From DATDAH01 sp963792205 (GTDB lineage: Bacteria > Actinomycetota > Acidimicrobiia > Acidimicrobiales > DATDAH01): a DNA stretch of 64,000 bases. Location of the stretch: contig CAWBVI010000004.1 in the NCBI GenBank assembly GCA_963792205.1, positions 1,302,001-1,366,000 of the forward strand, given 5' to 3'. The notes below the pieces were generated by a model. The model saw nothing but the letters and a program-made list of their open reading frames with translations, was not told where the DNA came from and did no database searches. The position numbers were made by a program, and so were the translations under genes. The first letter of the stretch is position 1, and each line of letters starts with the position of its first letter. This document shows positions 52,788-63,636 of this stretch, one piece after another.

Positions 52788-53183
52788 ATGTTGGGCTGGG
52801 TCGCTGATGTCGAGAAGGCCACGCTGGTCAACTCCAACTTCCGCGCCGTGCTGTTCACCGGCGAGCACACCCAGCTCACCGTGATGTGCCTGCGGCCCGG
52901 CGAGGAGATCGGCTGGGAGGCGCACCACGACATCGACCAGTTCCTCCGCATCGAGCAGGGGAGCGGTCGGGCCGAGTTCGGCCGCAGCGAGGACGGCGTC
53001 GAGGAGAGCTACGAGGTCGGCGACGACTGGGCGATCATCGTGCCGGCCGGGGTGTGGCACAACGTGGTGAACATCGGTGACGAGGACCTGAAGCTCTACT
53101 CGCTCTACAGCCCGCCGGAGCACCCGGACGGCACCATCCACGCCACCAAGGCCGACGCCGCCGAGGCCGAGCACGGCCACTAG
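52788..53183 (+). CDS. Cupin-domain protein
   Basis: A 131-residue single cupin: LRPGEEIGWEAHHDIDQFLRI holds the first metal-binding motif (G-x5-HxH-x-E-like), and VPAGVWHNVVNIGDEDLKLY the second (His). Likely a metal-binding oxygenase, isomerase or sensor. GAGGAGG precedes ATG. Stand-alone. Confidence 0.87.
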   Translation: MLGWVADVEKATLVNSNFRAVLFTGEHTQLTVMCLRPGEEIGWEAHHDIDQFLRIEQGSGRAEFGRSEDGVEESYEVGDDWAIIVPAGVWHNVVNIGDEDLKLYSLYSPPEHPDGTIHATKADAAEAEHGH

Positions 53184-53216
53184 CTCCCCGTTCTGGTGCC
53201 AGAACGATGCTGGGGG

Positions 53217-54407
53217 TCAGGGGCGGATGGCCAGCACGCGATCGGTGAGGGCGAGGACGACGTCGCCGGTCCAGAGCATCGTGGGGTTGTGGGCGCCTCG
53301 AGGTGCCCGGTCCAGCTCCCGCCACCGGTCGGCGGTGGGGTCATAGGCCAGCACGACCGGGTGGTCCTCGCGGGGACCGACCCCACCGGTCCAGACCACC
53401 ATCTCCTCGCCGGTCCACACCGCGGCGTTGCTGCCGGGCGTCCCCTCGTACCAGTCCACGGGTGGCAGCGGGTCGTCGGCGAGTGTGCGCCAGGACCTGC
53501 CGTCGGGGGCGAGCCGGGCCCCCACCGCGTCCGTGTCGCTCGGGTACTGGCCCACCCCCCACACGATCAGCTCGTCTCCGGTCCACACCATCGAGCCGTT
53601 GTCCGGGGTCAACCGCACCGGAGGCCGGGGCAGGAGCGTCCACTCGTCGGCGTCGGGGTCGTAGGCCATGGGCGCGACCTCGGTGAACACCCGGGGCCAG
53701 ACGAGCAGGCGATCGCCCGTCCAGGCCGCGTCGGCATCCCGTTCGATCACGGCCGGTGCCGGCCCGAGCTCGGTCCACTGGTCGGCGTCGGGGTCGTAGG
53801 CCCACGTCCCTTCCGCCTGGCCCTGGCCACCATCGGTGATCCCGCCGGTCACGATCATCCGATCCCCGGTCCACGCGGCGACGGGGAACTGGGCGGCGAA
53901 GGGCGGCGGGGCCAGCTCGGTCCAGGTGTCGGTTGCCGGGTCGTAGGCCGCGGCCGCTTCGGCGCCTCCGTCCGGGGCTCGGCCGCAGCACACGATGACC
54001 TCCGTCCCGGTCCAGACCGCGGCGTGCTCACTGCGGGCGGTGAGCGGCGCCGGAGCCAGTGGTCGCCACGTGCCGGTCGCGGGGTCCAGGGCCGCGCCGT
54101 CACGGGACCAGTCGCCCTCCGACACCGTCTCCCCGCCCCAGATGATCAGCTCGTCCCCGGTCCACACCTCCACGGGGAAGACCCGGCCGTCGGCCGGCCC
54201 GGCCGGGACCTGCGACCACCGGCTGCCGACGCCGGGCCACTCGACCGCTGCCGGTGCGGCGGTGGTCGGCGGTCCGGCGCCGCGTTCCAGGCGTGACGGG
54301 GCCGGATCCTGGCTGCACGCACCGACGAGGACGGCCGCGCTGAGCAGCGCCGTCAGCGGCTTGCCGTGCACGACCCCGGAGACGCTCCGGACCCGGCGAT
54401 GGTTCAC
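53217..54407 (-). CDS. Kelch-like beta-propeller lipoprotein
   Basis: A 396-residue lipoprotein with lipobox VGAC. The mature part has about six repeats of the pattern WTGDELIIWGG … YDPATDTWTELAPPP, which fold as Kelch-type propeller blades. Such surface propellers bind sugars or proteins; no catalytic residues are evident. GTG 54407 is used, and a GTG at 54371 would also give a signal peptide. Confidence 0.82.
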   Translation of the reverse strand: MNHRRVRSVSGVVHGKPLTALLSAAVLVGACSQDPAPSRLERGAGPPTTAAPAAVEWPGVGSRWSQVPAGPADGRVFPVEVWTGDELIIWGGETVSEGDWSRDGAALDPATGTWRPLAPAPLTARSEHAAVWTGTEVIVCCGRAPDGGAEAAAAYDPATDTWTELAPPPFAAQFPVAAWTGDRMIVTGGITDGGQGQAEGTWAYDPDADQWTELGPAPAVIERDADAAWTGDRLLVWPRVFTEVAPMAYDPDADEWTLLPRPPVRLTPDNGSMVWTGDELIVWGVGQYPSDTDAVGARLAPDGRSWRTLADDPLPPVDWYEGTPGSNAAVWTGEEMVVWTGGVGPREDHPVVLAYDPTADRWRELDRAPRGAHNPTMLWTGDVVLALTDRVLAIRP

Positions 54408-54435
54408 TCGGGGTCGGACGGGGGTCGACGCGGCC

Positions 54436-54879
54436 TCAGTGAACGGACCAGGTGAGCGCCGGGGGATCGACGCGGGCGCACATGGGGTGGCCCCAGCCGT
54501 CGGTGAGGACGATGTCGGCGACGAGGGTCCTCCCGCCGTCCTCGGCGCGCTGCACGAGGCTCGGGTCGATGCGGTCGAGCATGAGCTTGGCCCGGCGGAA
54601 CATGGCGAAGGTGCCGTCGTCCTTCACGTCACCCCAGGTCAGGTAGAGGAAGCGCTCGCCCCGCTTGCCCTGCACCGCCGGGCCCCGGAAGTCGAGGGCG
54701 CCGTCGTCGGTCACCACCACCCGGACCTCGAGGTCCCAGCTCGCCGACGGCACGTCCGCCGGGACGAGGTCGGCCGGCTCGCGGCCGACCTGGGTCCCGA
54801 CGTGCACGTTCTCCATCTGCTCGCCCACGCTGCAGAACGACCGACCCGGCAGGTCCCGGCCTTCGATCCGGACCTTCAC
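54436..54879 (-). CDS. DUF5990 family protein
   Basis: A 147-residue protein matching the DUF5990 pattern as I recall it: VRIEGRDLPGRSFCS, ENVHVGTQVG, LDFRGPAVQGKRGERFLYLTW, and FAMFRRAKLMLD. Function unknown. GTG 54879 overlaps the upstream stop (GTGA), so it is translated together with the papain-like protein. Confidence 0.78.
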   Translation of the reverse strand: MKVRIEGRDLPGRSFCSVGEQMENVHVGTQVGREPADLVPADVPSASWDLEVRVVVTDDGALDFRGPAVQGKRGERFLYLTWGDVKDDGTFAMFRRAKLMLDRIDPSLVQRAEDGGRTLVADIVLTDGWGHPMCARVDPPALTWSVH

Positions 54880-55496
54880 ACGATCACCTCGATCTCCTCG
54901 CCGAGCACGGCGCCCGGGGCCAGCTCGAGCCGGTCGCCACTCCAGAAGCGGCCGGGGTCGTACCAGTTGACCGGGCGCTCGGTGCCGAGCAGGCCCATGC
55001 GCTGGTAGGTGATGGCCGCCAGCTCGGCGCAGAACACGTCCTCGAGGGTCACGCCCCGCCGGATCCGACCCGAGAGCCAGCGCCGGACCAGGCTGCCGGT
55101 CCGGGGGAAGCGGCTGCCGTCGTACTCGTTCACGACCCGCAGGAACTCGTCCTCCATCGCCCGGGTCACGACCGTGTCGAGCTGGCGGAAGTAGGGCCGC
55201 TGGCCGTACGTGTCGACCCAGGTGTGCACCGCCTCGGTCAGCCGGTGGAGCTGGGCCCCCCGCTGGGCCTCTCCCGCCCACACGTCCTCGGTGGACATCC
55301 CCAGCTCCGCGTGCCAGAGCAACGGCGGGAGGTCGTCCAACGTGAGGGCGACGGCGACGTGGTTGACCGGACTGTTGGTGAACAGGCGGATGGCCCGGTC
55401 GGCGGCGCTCCGGCCTCGGAACAGCCACAGGTCGCCGGTGGAGGTCAGCTCGGCCGCGTCGGCCAGGGGGAGGGCCTTGGCCGACGGGTTCGCCAC
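54876..55496 (-). CDS. Permuted papain-like (NlpC/P60-related) amidohydrolase candidate
   Basis: A 206-residue protein. TGDLWLFRG, then NSPVNHVAVAL with a candidate catalytic His, and much later DVFCAELAAITYQRMGLL with a candidate Cys: the His-before-Cys order is that of circularly permuted papain-like enzymes (YiiX/YebB type). Such proteins hydrolyse peptidoglycan or lipid amides. GTG 55496 is preceded by GGAGG. Only 19 bases separate it from the divergent small gene. Confidence 0.68.
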   Translation of the reverse strand: MANPSAKALPLADAAELTSTGDLWLFRGRSAADRAIRLFTNSPVNHVAVALTLDDLPPLLWHAELGMSTEDVWAGEAQRGAQLHRLTEAVHTWVDTYGQRPYFRQLDTVVTRAMEDEFLRVVNEYDGSRFPRTGSLVRRWLSGRIRRGVTLEDVFCAELAAITYQRMGLLGTERPVNWYDPGRFWSGDRLELAPGAVLGEEIEVIV

Positions 55497-55515
55497 GCCT
55501 CCTACCCTAGGAAGG

Positions 55516-55674
55516 GTGAAGCTGTGGAAGGTCCTGGGCCTCGCCGGCCTGGCCGGCGTGACCGCCACCGGCTTCGTCGTCGTCCGCCGCCGCCGGGCCT
55601 ACCGCGAGGTGGACACCACCGAGCTGCGGGACCGGCTCCGGGCCCGCCTCGCCGAGGCCGACCAGGTGGCCTGA
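55516..55674 (+). CDS. Small single-helix membrane protein
   Basis: A 52-residue protein: VKLWKVLGLAGLAGVTATGF forms a helix followed by basic RRRRAYREVD and an amphipathic tail. AGGAAGG precedes GTG 55516. Similar in plan to the 45-residue protein at 62418. Function unknown. Confidence 0.6.
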   Translation: MKLWKVLGLAGLAGVTATGFVVVRRRRAYREVDTTELRDRLRARLAEADQVA

Positions 55675-55798
55675 AGCGCCCGGGACGAGGACGCACTTTC
55701 CATATCTTTCAGTTGTTTCTGGAGTCGGGAACGTCACCCCTCGGCGGTAGGCTTGGTGTCCGCCCCCCGATCACCCCCTCGAGGCTGAAAGAACACGC

Positions 55799-57714
55799 GT
55801 GGCCAAGGCAGATTCGTCCTACTCCGCCAAGGACATCCAGGTCCTGGAGGGCCTGGAAGCGGTCCGGAAGCGACCCGGCATGTACATCGGCTCCACCGGG
55901 CCGACCGGCTTGCACCACCTCGTCTACGAGGTGGTCGACAACGCCGTGGACGAGGCGATGGCGGGCTACTGCACCCGCATCGACGTCACCCTCCAGGCCG
56001 ACGGCGGCTGTGAGGTGCGCGACGACGGTCGGGGCATCCCGGTCGACACCAAGACCCGGGGCAAGTCCGCCGCCGAGGTCGTGCTCACGGTCCTGCACGC
56101 CGGCGGCAAGTTCGGCGGCGACGGCTACAAGGTGTCCGGGGGCCTCCACGGCGTGGGCGTCTCGGTGGTCAACGCCCTCTCCGAGCGCTGCGAGGTGGAG
56201 ATCGACCGCGAAGGCAAGCACTGGTTCATGGACTTCGCCAAGGGCGGCAAGGTCCAGACCAAGCTGAAGGCCGTCGGCAAGGCGCCGCGGGACCGCACCG
56301 GCACCACCGTGCGCTTCTGGCCCGACCCGACCATCTTCGACGAGGTCGACTTCCGGGCGCAGACGCTCATCGAGCGCCTCCAGATGATGGCGTTCCTCAA
56401 CAAGGGCCTCGAGATCCGCCTGAAGGACGAGCGCGACCCCGAGTCCGAGACCATCACCTTCCGCTACGCGGGCGGGATCGTCGACTTCGTGAAGCACGTC
56501 AACGCCTCGAAGGAGGCGTTGTTCAGCCGGGTGGGCTACTTCGAGCAGGCGGAGTCCGACATGGAGGTCGAGCTCGCGTTCCAGTGGAACACGGGCTACA
56601 ACACCGACGGCCTCCACTCCTTCGCCAACGGCATCAACACCATCGAGGGCGGGATGCACGAGGAGGGGTTCAAGAAGGGCCTCACCAACGTGGTCAACAA
56701 GTACGCCCGGGCCAAGGGCCAGCTCAAGGAGAAGGATCCCAACCTCCTCGGTGAGGACATCCGGGAGGGCCTGACCGCGATCATCTCCGTGCGGCTGCGG
56801 GACCCCCAGTTCGAGGGTCAGACCAAGGGCAAGCTGGGCAACGTCCCCATGCGCTCCCTCGTCGAGCGGGCCACCAACGAGAAGCTGGGTGACTTCCTCG
56901 AGGAGCACCCCACCGAGGCCAACAAGATCGTCAAGAAGTCGATCGCGGCCGCCACCGCCCGCAACGCCGCCCGCGAGGCCCGCAACGCCACCCGGCGCAA
57001 GTCCGCCCTCGAGGGTGCGGGCATGCCCGACAAGCTGCGCGACTGCCAGTCCCGGAACATGCACGAGACCGAGCTCTTCATCGTCGAGGGCGATTCGGCC
57101 GGCGGCCCGGCCACCCAGGCCCGCGACCCACGCATCCAAGCGGTGCTGCCGATCCGGGGGAAGATCCTCAACGTCGAGCGGGCCCGCATCGACAAGATGC
57201 TCAAGAACAACGAGATCCAGGCCCTGATCTCGGCGATCGGCGCGGGCCTCGGCGAGGAGTTCGACGCCGAGAAGATCCGCTACGGCAAGGTCATCATCCT
57301 GTGCGACGCCGACGTGGACGGCAGCCACATCCGCACGCTCCTGCTCACCTTCTTCTTCCGCCAGATGCGGGACCTGGTCGAGCGGGGTCACGTCTACATC
57401 GCCCAGCCCCCCCTCTATTCGACGGTCGTGGGCAAGGACAAGATCTACCTGAAGGACGACGCCGCCAAGGCCGCGTTCCTGGCCGACAACCCCAACCACA
57501 AGAACGACTTCCAGCGCCTGAAAGGCCTCGGCGAGATGGACTGGGAGGAGCTGCAGGAGACGACGATCGACCCGACCAAGCGCACGCTGCTGCAGGTCTC
57601 GGTCGAGCAGGCCGCCATCGCCGACGAGGTCCTCTCGGTCCTCATGGGTGACGACGTCGAGAGCCGCAAGCACTTCATCCAGACGAACGCGAAAGACGTG
57701 AGGTTCCTCGACAT

Positions 57715-57718
<4 letters not shown>
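55799..57718 (+). CDS. gyrB: DNA gyrase subunit B
   Basis: A 639-residue GyrB: GHKL ATPase (VVDNAVDEAMAG, DDGRGIPVD, GGLHGVGVSVVNALS) and TOPRIM domain (VEGDSAGG at about 429-436, DADVDGSHIRTLLL). It hydrolyses ATP to drive supercoiling. The segment after EGDSAGG reads PATQARD rather than the common SAK.GRD. GTG 55799 is used; gyrA overlaps the stop (ATGA). Confidence 0.97.
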
Positions 57719-60210
<2,492 letters not shown>

Positions 60211-60254
60211 CCCTTCCCGCTTCCCCCGAGAGGTGATCGAACGGGGAGGCGCGC

Positions 60255-60881
60255 GTGCGCATCCGTGGAGATTCCGGACAGGCCCTGCCGCTGCTGCTCG
60301 TGGTGCTGCTGGTGGGTGTGGGGGCGATGGTGGTGCTGGGCCGGTTGGGGCTGCGGGCCATGGAGGCGGCCCAGGCCCGGACCGCAGCCGACGCCGCGGC
60401 CCTCGCCGGTGCCGCCGAGGGGACCCCGGGCGCCGAGGCCCTGGCCCGAGCGAACGGATCGGCGACCGTCGACGTCCAAGGAGGTGTGGGTGATGCCACG
60501 GTGACGGTCCGGGTAGGAGGGGTCGATGCCCGTGCCCGCGCTCAAGCCCCGCCCCCCCGCACCGGATCGGGCACCGAGGGCTTGACCGCGGCGATGACGG
60601 CCGCCGTGGCCCGCGCCGGCGCCCTGCTCGGGCGACCCGTTCCCGTCAGCTCCGGATGGCGCAGCCGGGCGCAGCAGGCCGCCCTCTGGGCCAACCGCCA
60701 TTCGAACCCGTTTCCGGTCGCCCGGCCGGGGACGTCGATGCACGAGCGGGGTCTGGCCATCGACGTGCCCCGCTCGTTCGTGACCACGCTGCGTGCTGTG
60801 GCGGGGGCCGCGGGACTCTGCCAACCACTGCCCGTGACCGATCCCGTACACTTCGAGCTGTGCCGGCGGACACCGACGTGA
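60255..60881 (+). CDS. TadE/G-like N-terminus fused to M15 D-Ala-D-Ala carboxypeptidase-type domain
   Basis: A 208-residue fusion. Residues 1-50 look like a Tad pilus minor-pilin leader and helix (GQALPLLLVVLLVGVGAMVV, then AQARTAADAAALAGA). Residues about 105-205 form an M15/VanY peptidase: SGWRSRAQQAALW, SMHERGLAIDVP (SxHxxGxAxD zinc motif) and the distal HFEL. It may trim peptidoglycan stem peptides outside the cell. GGGGAGG precedes GTG. The stop overlaps the DUF3566 gene. Confidence 0.82.
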   Translation: MRIRGDSGQALPLLLVVLLVGVGAMVVLGRLGLRAMEAAQARTAADAAALAGAAEGTPGAEALARANGSATVDVQGGVGDATVTVRVGGVDARARAQAPPPRTGSGTEGLTAAMTAAVARAGALLGRPVPVSSGWRSRAQQAALWANRHSNPFPVARPGTSMHERGLAIDVPRSFVTTLRAVAGAAGLCQPLPVTDPVHFELCRRTPT

Positions 60882-61543
60882 CCACCATCGACGAGGACGA
60901 GCCGGTCGACGAGGACACCCTCGCCGAGGACACCGACGTCGAAACCACCGAGGACACCGTCGTCGACGAGCCCGACCTCGACGAGCGACCTCGCGAAGAC
61001 GACCTCGACGAGGACGACCTCGAGGTCTCCGAGGACGTCGCGACCGACGACGATGCCGTCGAGGACGAAGCGGTGGACGAGGGCGCGGCCGTGGTCCCGC
61101 CGAAGCGGCAGAAGGTCAGCCGCCGGCAGCACCGGGCCGACATGAAGGCATCGGCCCGTCGCGTGCGCCGGGTGGTCCGGCGCATCGACACCTGGTCGGT
61201 GTTCAAGGTGGCGAGCCTCTTCATCGCCTGTGTGTGGGGCATCGTGGTGCTCGCCTCCCTGCTCATCTGGCGGGCGGCGGTCACGTCCGGCTCCGTCGAG
61301 AACACCGAGGACTTCATCATCGATCTCGGCTTCGAGGACTTCAACTTCGACCCCCAGCAGATGTTCGAGTCGCTGCTGTCCGTCGGGGCCGTGATGGCCG
61401 TCGCCGCCATCTTCTTCACCGTGCTCCTCACGGTCCTCTTCAACCTCATCTGCGACATCACCGGTGGCGTCCGGGTGACGATGATCGAGCAGGACCTGGC
61501 CGACACGCGCAAGCGCCGTCGGCGCAAGACCAGCACCGACTGA
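60878..61543 (+). CDS. DUF3566 membrane protein (Rv0007-like)
   Basis: A 221-residue protein: about 75 very acidic residues (many Asp/Glu/Thr), a basic patch, then two helices (VFKVASLFIACVWGIVVLAS and AVMAVAAIFFTVLLTVLFNLIC). RRIDTWSVFKVASLF and GGVRVTMIEQD are typical of DUF3566, which follows gyrA in many actinobacteria. GTG 60878 overlaps the M15 stop; GTG 60860 is also in frame. Confidence 0.88.
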   Translation: MTTIDEDEPVDEDTLAEDTDVETTEDTVVDEPDLDERPREDDLDEDDLEVSEDVATDDDAVEDEAVDEGAAVVPPKRQKVSRRQHRADMKASARRVRRVVRRIDTWSVFKVASLFIACVWGIVVLASLLIWRAAVTSGSVENTEDFIIDLGFEDFNFDPQQMFESLLSVGAVMAVAAIFFTVLLTVLFNLICDITGGVRVTMIEQDLADTRKRRRRKTSTD

Positions 61544-61546
61544 CCT

Positions 61547-62215
61547 TCAGGTCTCGGCCGCTACCAGCTCCCGCCCGCGGGCCTTTTCGGTCTCGCTGAT
61601 GTTCGGGTCGAGGAGCGTGACCTCCACCGCGAAGGCGAGCTCCGCTCGGGCCTCTTCCCGTCCCGCGGTGTCGACGAAGCTGCGGACCAGGGCCCCGACG
61701 ACCGGGTTCAGCACGAGGCGCAGCATTGGCGACACGTCCACCTCGGCACAGGCCATGAGCGCCCAGGCTCGGGCCACGTCGACCCCGGGCCGCCCCCGGC
61801 AGGTGTTGGTCCAGTCGATGACCACCGGGCCGTCGGGGGCCAGGATCACGTTCTGGGGGTGCAGGTCGAAGTGCAGGAGGGCGTCACCTTCGGGGAGCGC
61901 GGGCAGCCAGTCGGGCGCGGGGAGGGCGTGGAGGTCGGTGTGCAGTCGGGCCAGCAGCCGTCCCATGGTCTTGGCCTTCCACGGGCGGCGTTCGAGGGCC
62001 TGGGCCATCGTCGGGCCCTCGATCTTCTCCATCACCAGGTCTCGGCCCTCGTCCTCCAGGAGGTGGACCTTGGGCACGGGGTAGCCCTGGTCGGCGGCGT
62101 AACGCAGGACCCGGGCTTCGGGCGTCTGGTCGTACGCCTTGCGGGAACGGCGGAGCACGGTGCCGTCGCCCCGGTCGTACACGTCGCAGTCGCGACCCTT
62201 CGCCAGCAGCTCCAT
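61547..62215 (-). CDS. Aminoglycoside-phosphotransferase-like kinase
   Basis: A 222-residue APH/choline-kinase-like protein: LLHFDLHPQNVIL catalytic loop and VVIDWTNTCRG metal-binding motif, with Lys-region KGRDCDVYDRGDGTVLRR. It probably phosphorylates a small hydroxylated molecule; short for the family. ATG 62215 sits 48 bases from the divergent tRNA-Ile gene. Confidence 0.85.
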   Translation of the reverse strand: MELLAKGRDCDVYDRGDGTVLRRSRKAYDQTPEARVLRYAADQGYPVPKVHLLEDEGRDLVMEKIEGPTMAQALERRPWKAKTMGRLLARLHTDLHALPAPDWLPALPEGDALLHFDLHPQNVILAPDGPVVIDWTNTCRGRPGVDVARAWALMACAEVDVSPMLRLVLNPVVGALVRSFVDTAGREEARAELAFAVEVTLLDPNISETEKARGRELVAAET

Positions 62216-62263
62216 CCAGGGTGATTCTGACAGGACCGTCTCGGTAGAGTGGCCGGTCCACCC

Positions 62264-62337
62264 GGGGCTATAGCTCAGTCGGTTAGAGCGCGCCTCTGAT
62301 AAGGGCGAGGTCGTTGGTTCGATTCCAACTAGCCCCA
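62264..62337 (+). tRNA. tRNA-Ile (GAU)
   Basis: A 74-base cloverleaf: acceptor GGGGCTA (62264-62270) pairs with TAGCCCC (62330-62336), discriminator A; D-arm AGCTCAGTCGGTTAGAGC; anticodon loop CTGATAA with anticodon GAT; T-arm GGTTCGATTCC. The 3' CCA is not encoded. The same tRNA follows gyrA and DUF3566 in mycobacteria. Confidence 0.97.
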
Positions 62338-62417
62338 CTCCTCCGGGTCACCGTCGACGGCGAAGCTGTACACGCCTCCTGGGTGGCCCGTCGTCTGCTG
62401 CGGCTACCGTCCCCGCG

Positions 62418-62555
62418 GTGCAACGTCTCCGTCGAGTGCTCCTGGCGGTCGGAGTGGCCGGGTTGTTCGCCGCCCTCTTCCGCGTCCGGGGCAAGGGGGG
62501 CACACCGCCGACCGATGGCGGCTGGCGGCAGCTGGACGGTCCCGAGCTGCGTTGA
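62418..62555 (+). CDS. Small single-helix protein
   Basis: A 45-residue frame from GTG 62418: basic start, one hydrophobic stretch (VLLAVGVAGLFAALF) and a Gly/Pro-rich tail ending WRQLDGPELR. Codon third positions are G/C as in neighbours. There is no clear ribosome-binding site, so this is tentative. Confidence 0.45.
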   Translation: MQRLRRVLLAVGVAGLFAALFRVRGKGGTPPTDGGWRQLDGPELR

Positions 62556-62574
62556 TCACCCTCGCCATCCGGTC

Positions 62575-63546
62575 ATGAAGGTCGCCGTCGTGGGGGTGGG
62601 CGCCACCGGGGCCCGCGCCGCCCGCCAGCTGGCGTCGACCGACGTGGTCGACCGGGTCGTGGTCGCCGACGCCGATCCGGAGAAGCGCCGCAAGGTCGCG
62701 GACCTGCTGGGCAAGCGGGCCGTGGCGGCCGAGGTGGAGGTCCCCGAGGCCGACGTGGTCCTCCTCGCCGGGCCCGCGGGCACGCAGGCGGCCCAGGCGG
62801 CCCAGGCCCTGCGCCAGGGCAGCTCGGTCGTGGCCACCAGTGATGCGGTCGTCGACGTCCGGGGCCTGCTCGACCTCGACCCGGAGGCGGTCGAGCGCGA
62901 CGCCACCGTGATCGCGGGGGCCGGCTTCGCCCCGGGGTTGAGCTGCCTGCTCGCCCGTCACGCGTCCGCCGCCTTCGATGACGTCGACGAGGTCCACGTG
63001 GCCAAGGCCGGGACCGGCGGCCCCGCCTGCGCCGCGCAGCACCACGAGGCCCTGGGGACCGAGGGCCTGGACTGGCGCGACGGGGCCTGGGTCACCCGCA
63101 CGGGAGGCTCGGGACGGGAGCTGTGCTGGTTCCCCGAGCCCGTCGGCGGCCGCGACTGCTACCGCGCTGCGCTGCCCGACCCGCTCCTGCTGGTCGACGC
63201 CCTGCCCCACCTGACCCGGGTGACGGCCCGCTTGGCCGCGAACCGTCGGGACCGGCTGACCGCCTGGCTCCCCATGATGCGGCGTCCCCATCCCGAGGGC
63301 GGTCCCGGGGCCATCCGGGTCGAGGTGCGGGGCGCTCGGGACGGCGGCCGGGCCGTCGTGGTCTACGGCGCGATGGACCGCCCGGCGGTCGCCGCCGGCG
63401 CCGTCGCCGCGGTGCTGGCCTGCGGGGTGGGGGAGGGGACCATCACCCGCCGTGGCGCTTTCGGCGTGGCCGCGATCGACGAGCCCCTCCCGCTGCTCCT
63501 CGACCTCGCCGACCGGGGGATCCGCGCGGCCACGTTCGGGGACTGA
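62575..63546 (+). CDS. NAD(P)-binding oxidoreductase, saccharopine-dehydrogenase-like
   Basis: A 323-residue protein: N-terminal Rossmann motif VAVVGVGATGARAARQLA, then VVVADADPEKRRKV, GAGFAPGLSCLLA and a C-terminal domain with GGPGAIRVEVRG. The layout follows saccharopine-dehydrogenase/homospermidine-synthase-like reductases. Substrate unknown. Confidence 0.8.
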   Translation: MKVAVVGVGATGARAARQLASTDVVDRVVVADADPEKRRKVADLLGKRAVAAEVEVPEADVVLLAGPAGTQAAQAAQALRQGSSVVATSDAVVDVRGLLDLDPEAVERDATVIAGAGFAPGLSCLLARHASAAFDDVDEVHVAKAGTGGPACAAQHHEALGTEGLDWRDGAWVTRTGGSGRELCWFPEPVGGRDCYRAALPDPLLLVDALPHLTRVTARLAANRRDRLTAWLPMMRRPHPEGGPGAIRVEVRGARDGGRAVVVYGAMDRPAVAAGAVAAVLACGVGEGTITRRGAFGVAAIDEPLPLLLDLADRGIRAATFGD

Positions 63547-63636
63547 TCCGGATTCGTCGCATAAATCGCTAAAGCATCCAGGCCCAGGTGTCGTTACCCC
63601 GATGGCTACAACAACCATGGGAGGGCGAGAGTTCAG

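Noticed and set aside
63547..63636. Sigma-28-type promoter (TAAA … GTCGTTAC) before the sigma gene
   Set aside because: Only 5 of 8 bases match the -10 element, with 16-base spacing; too weak to annotate.
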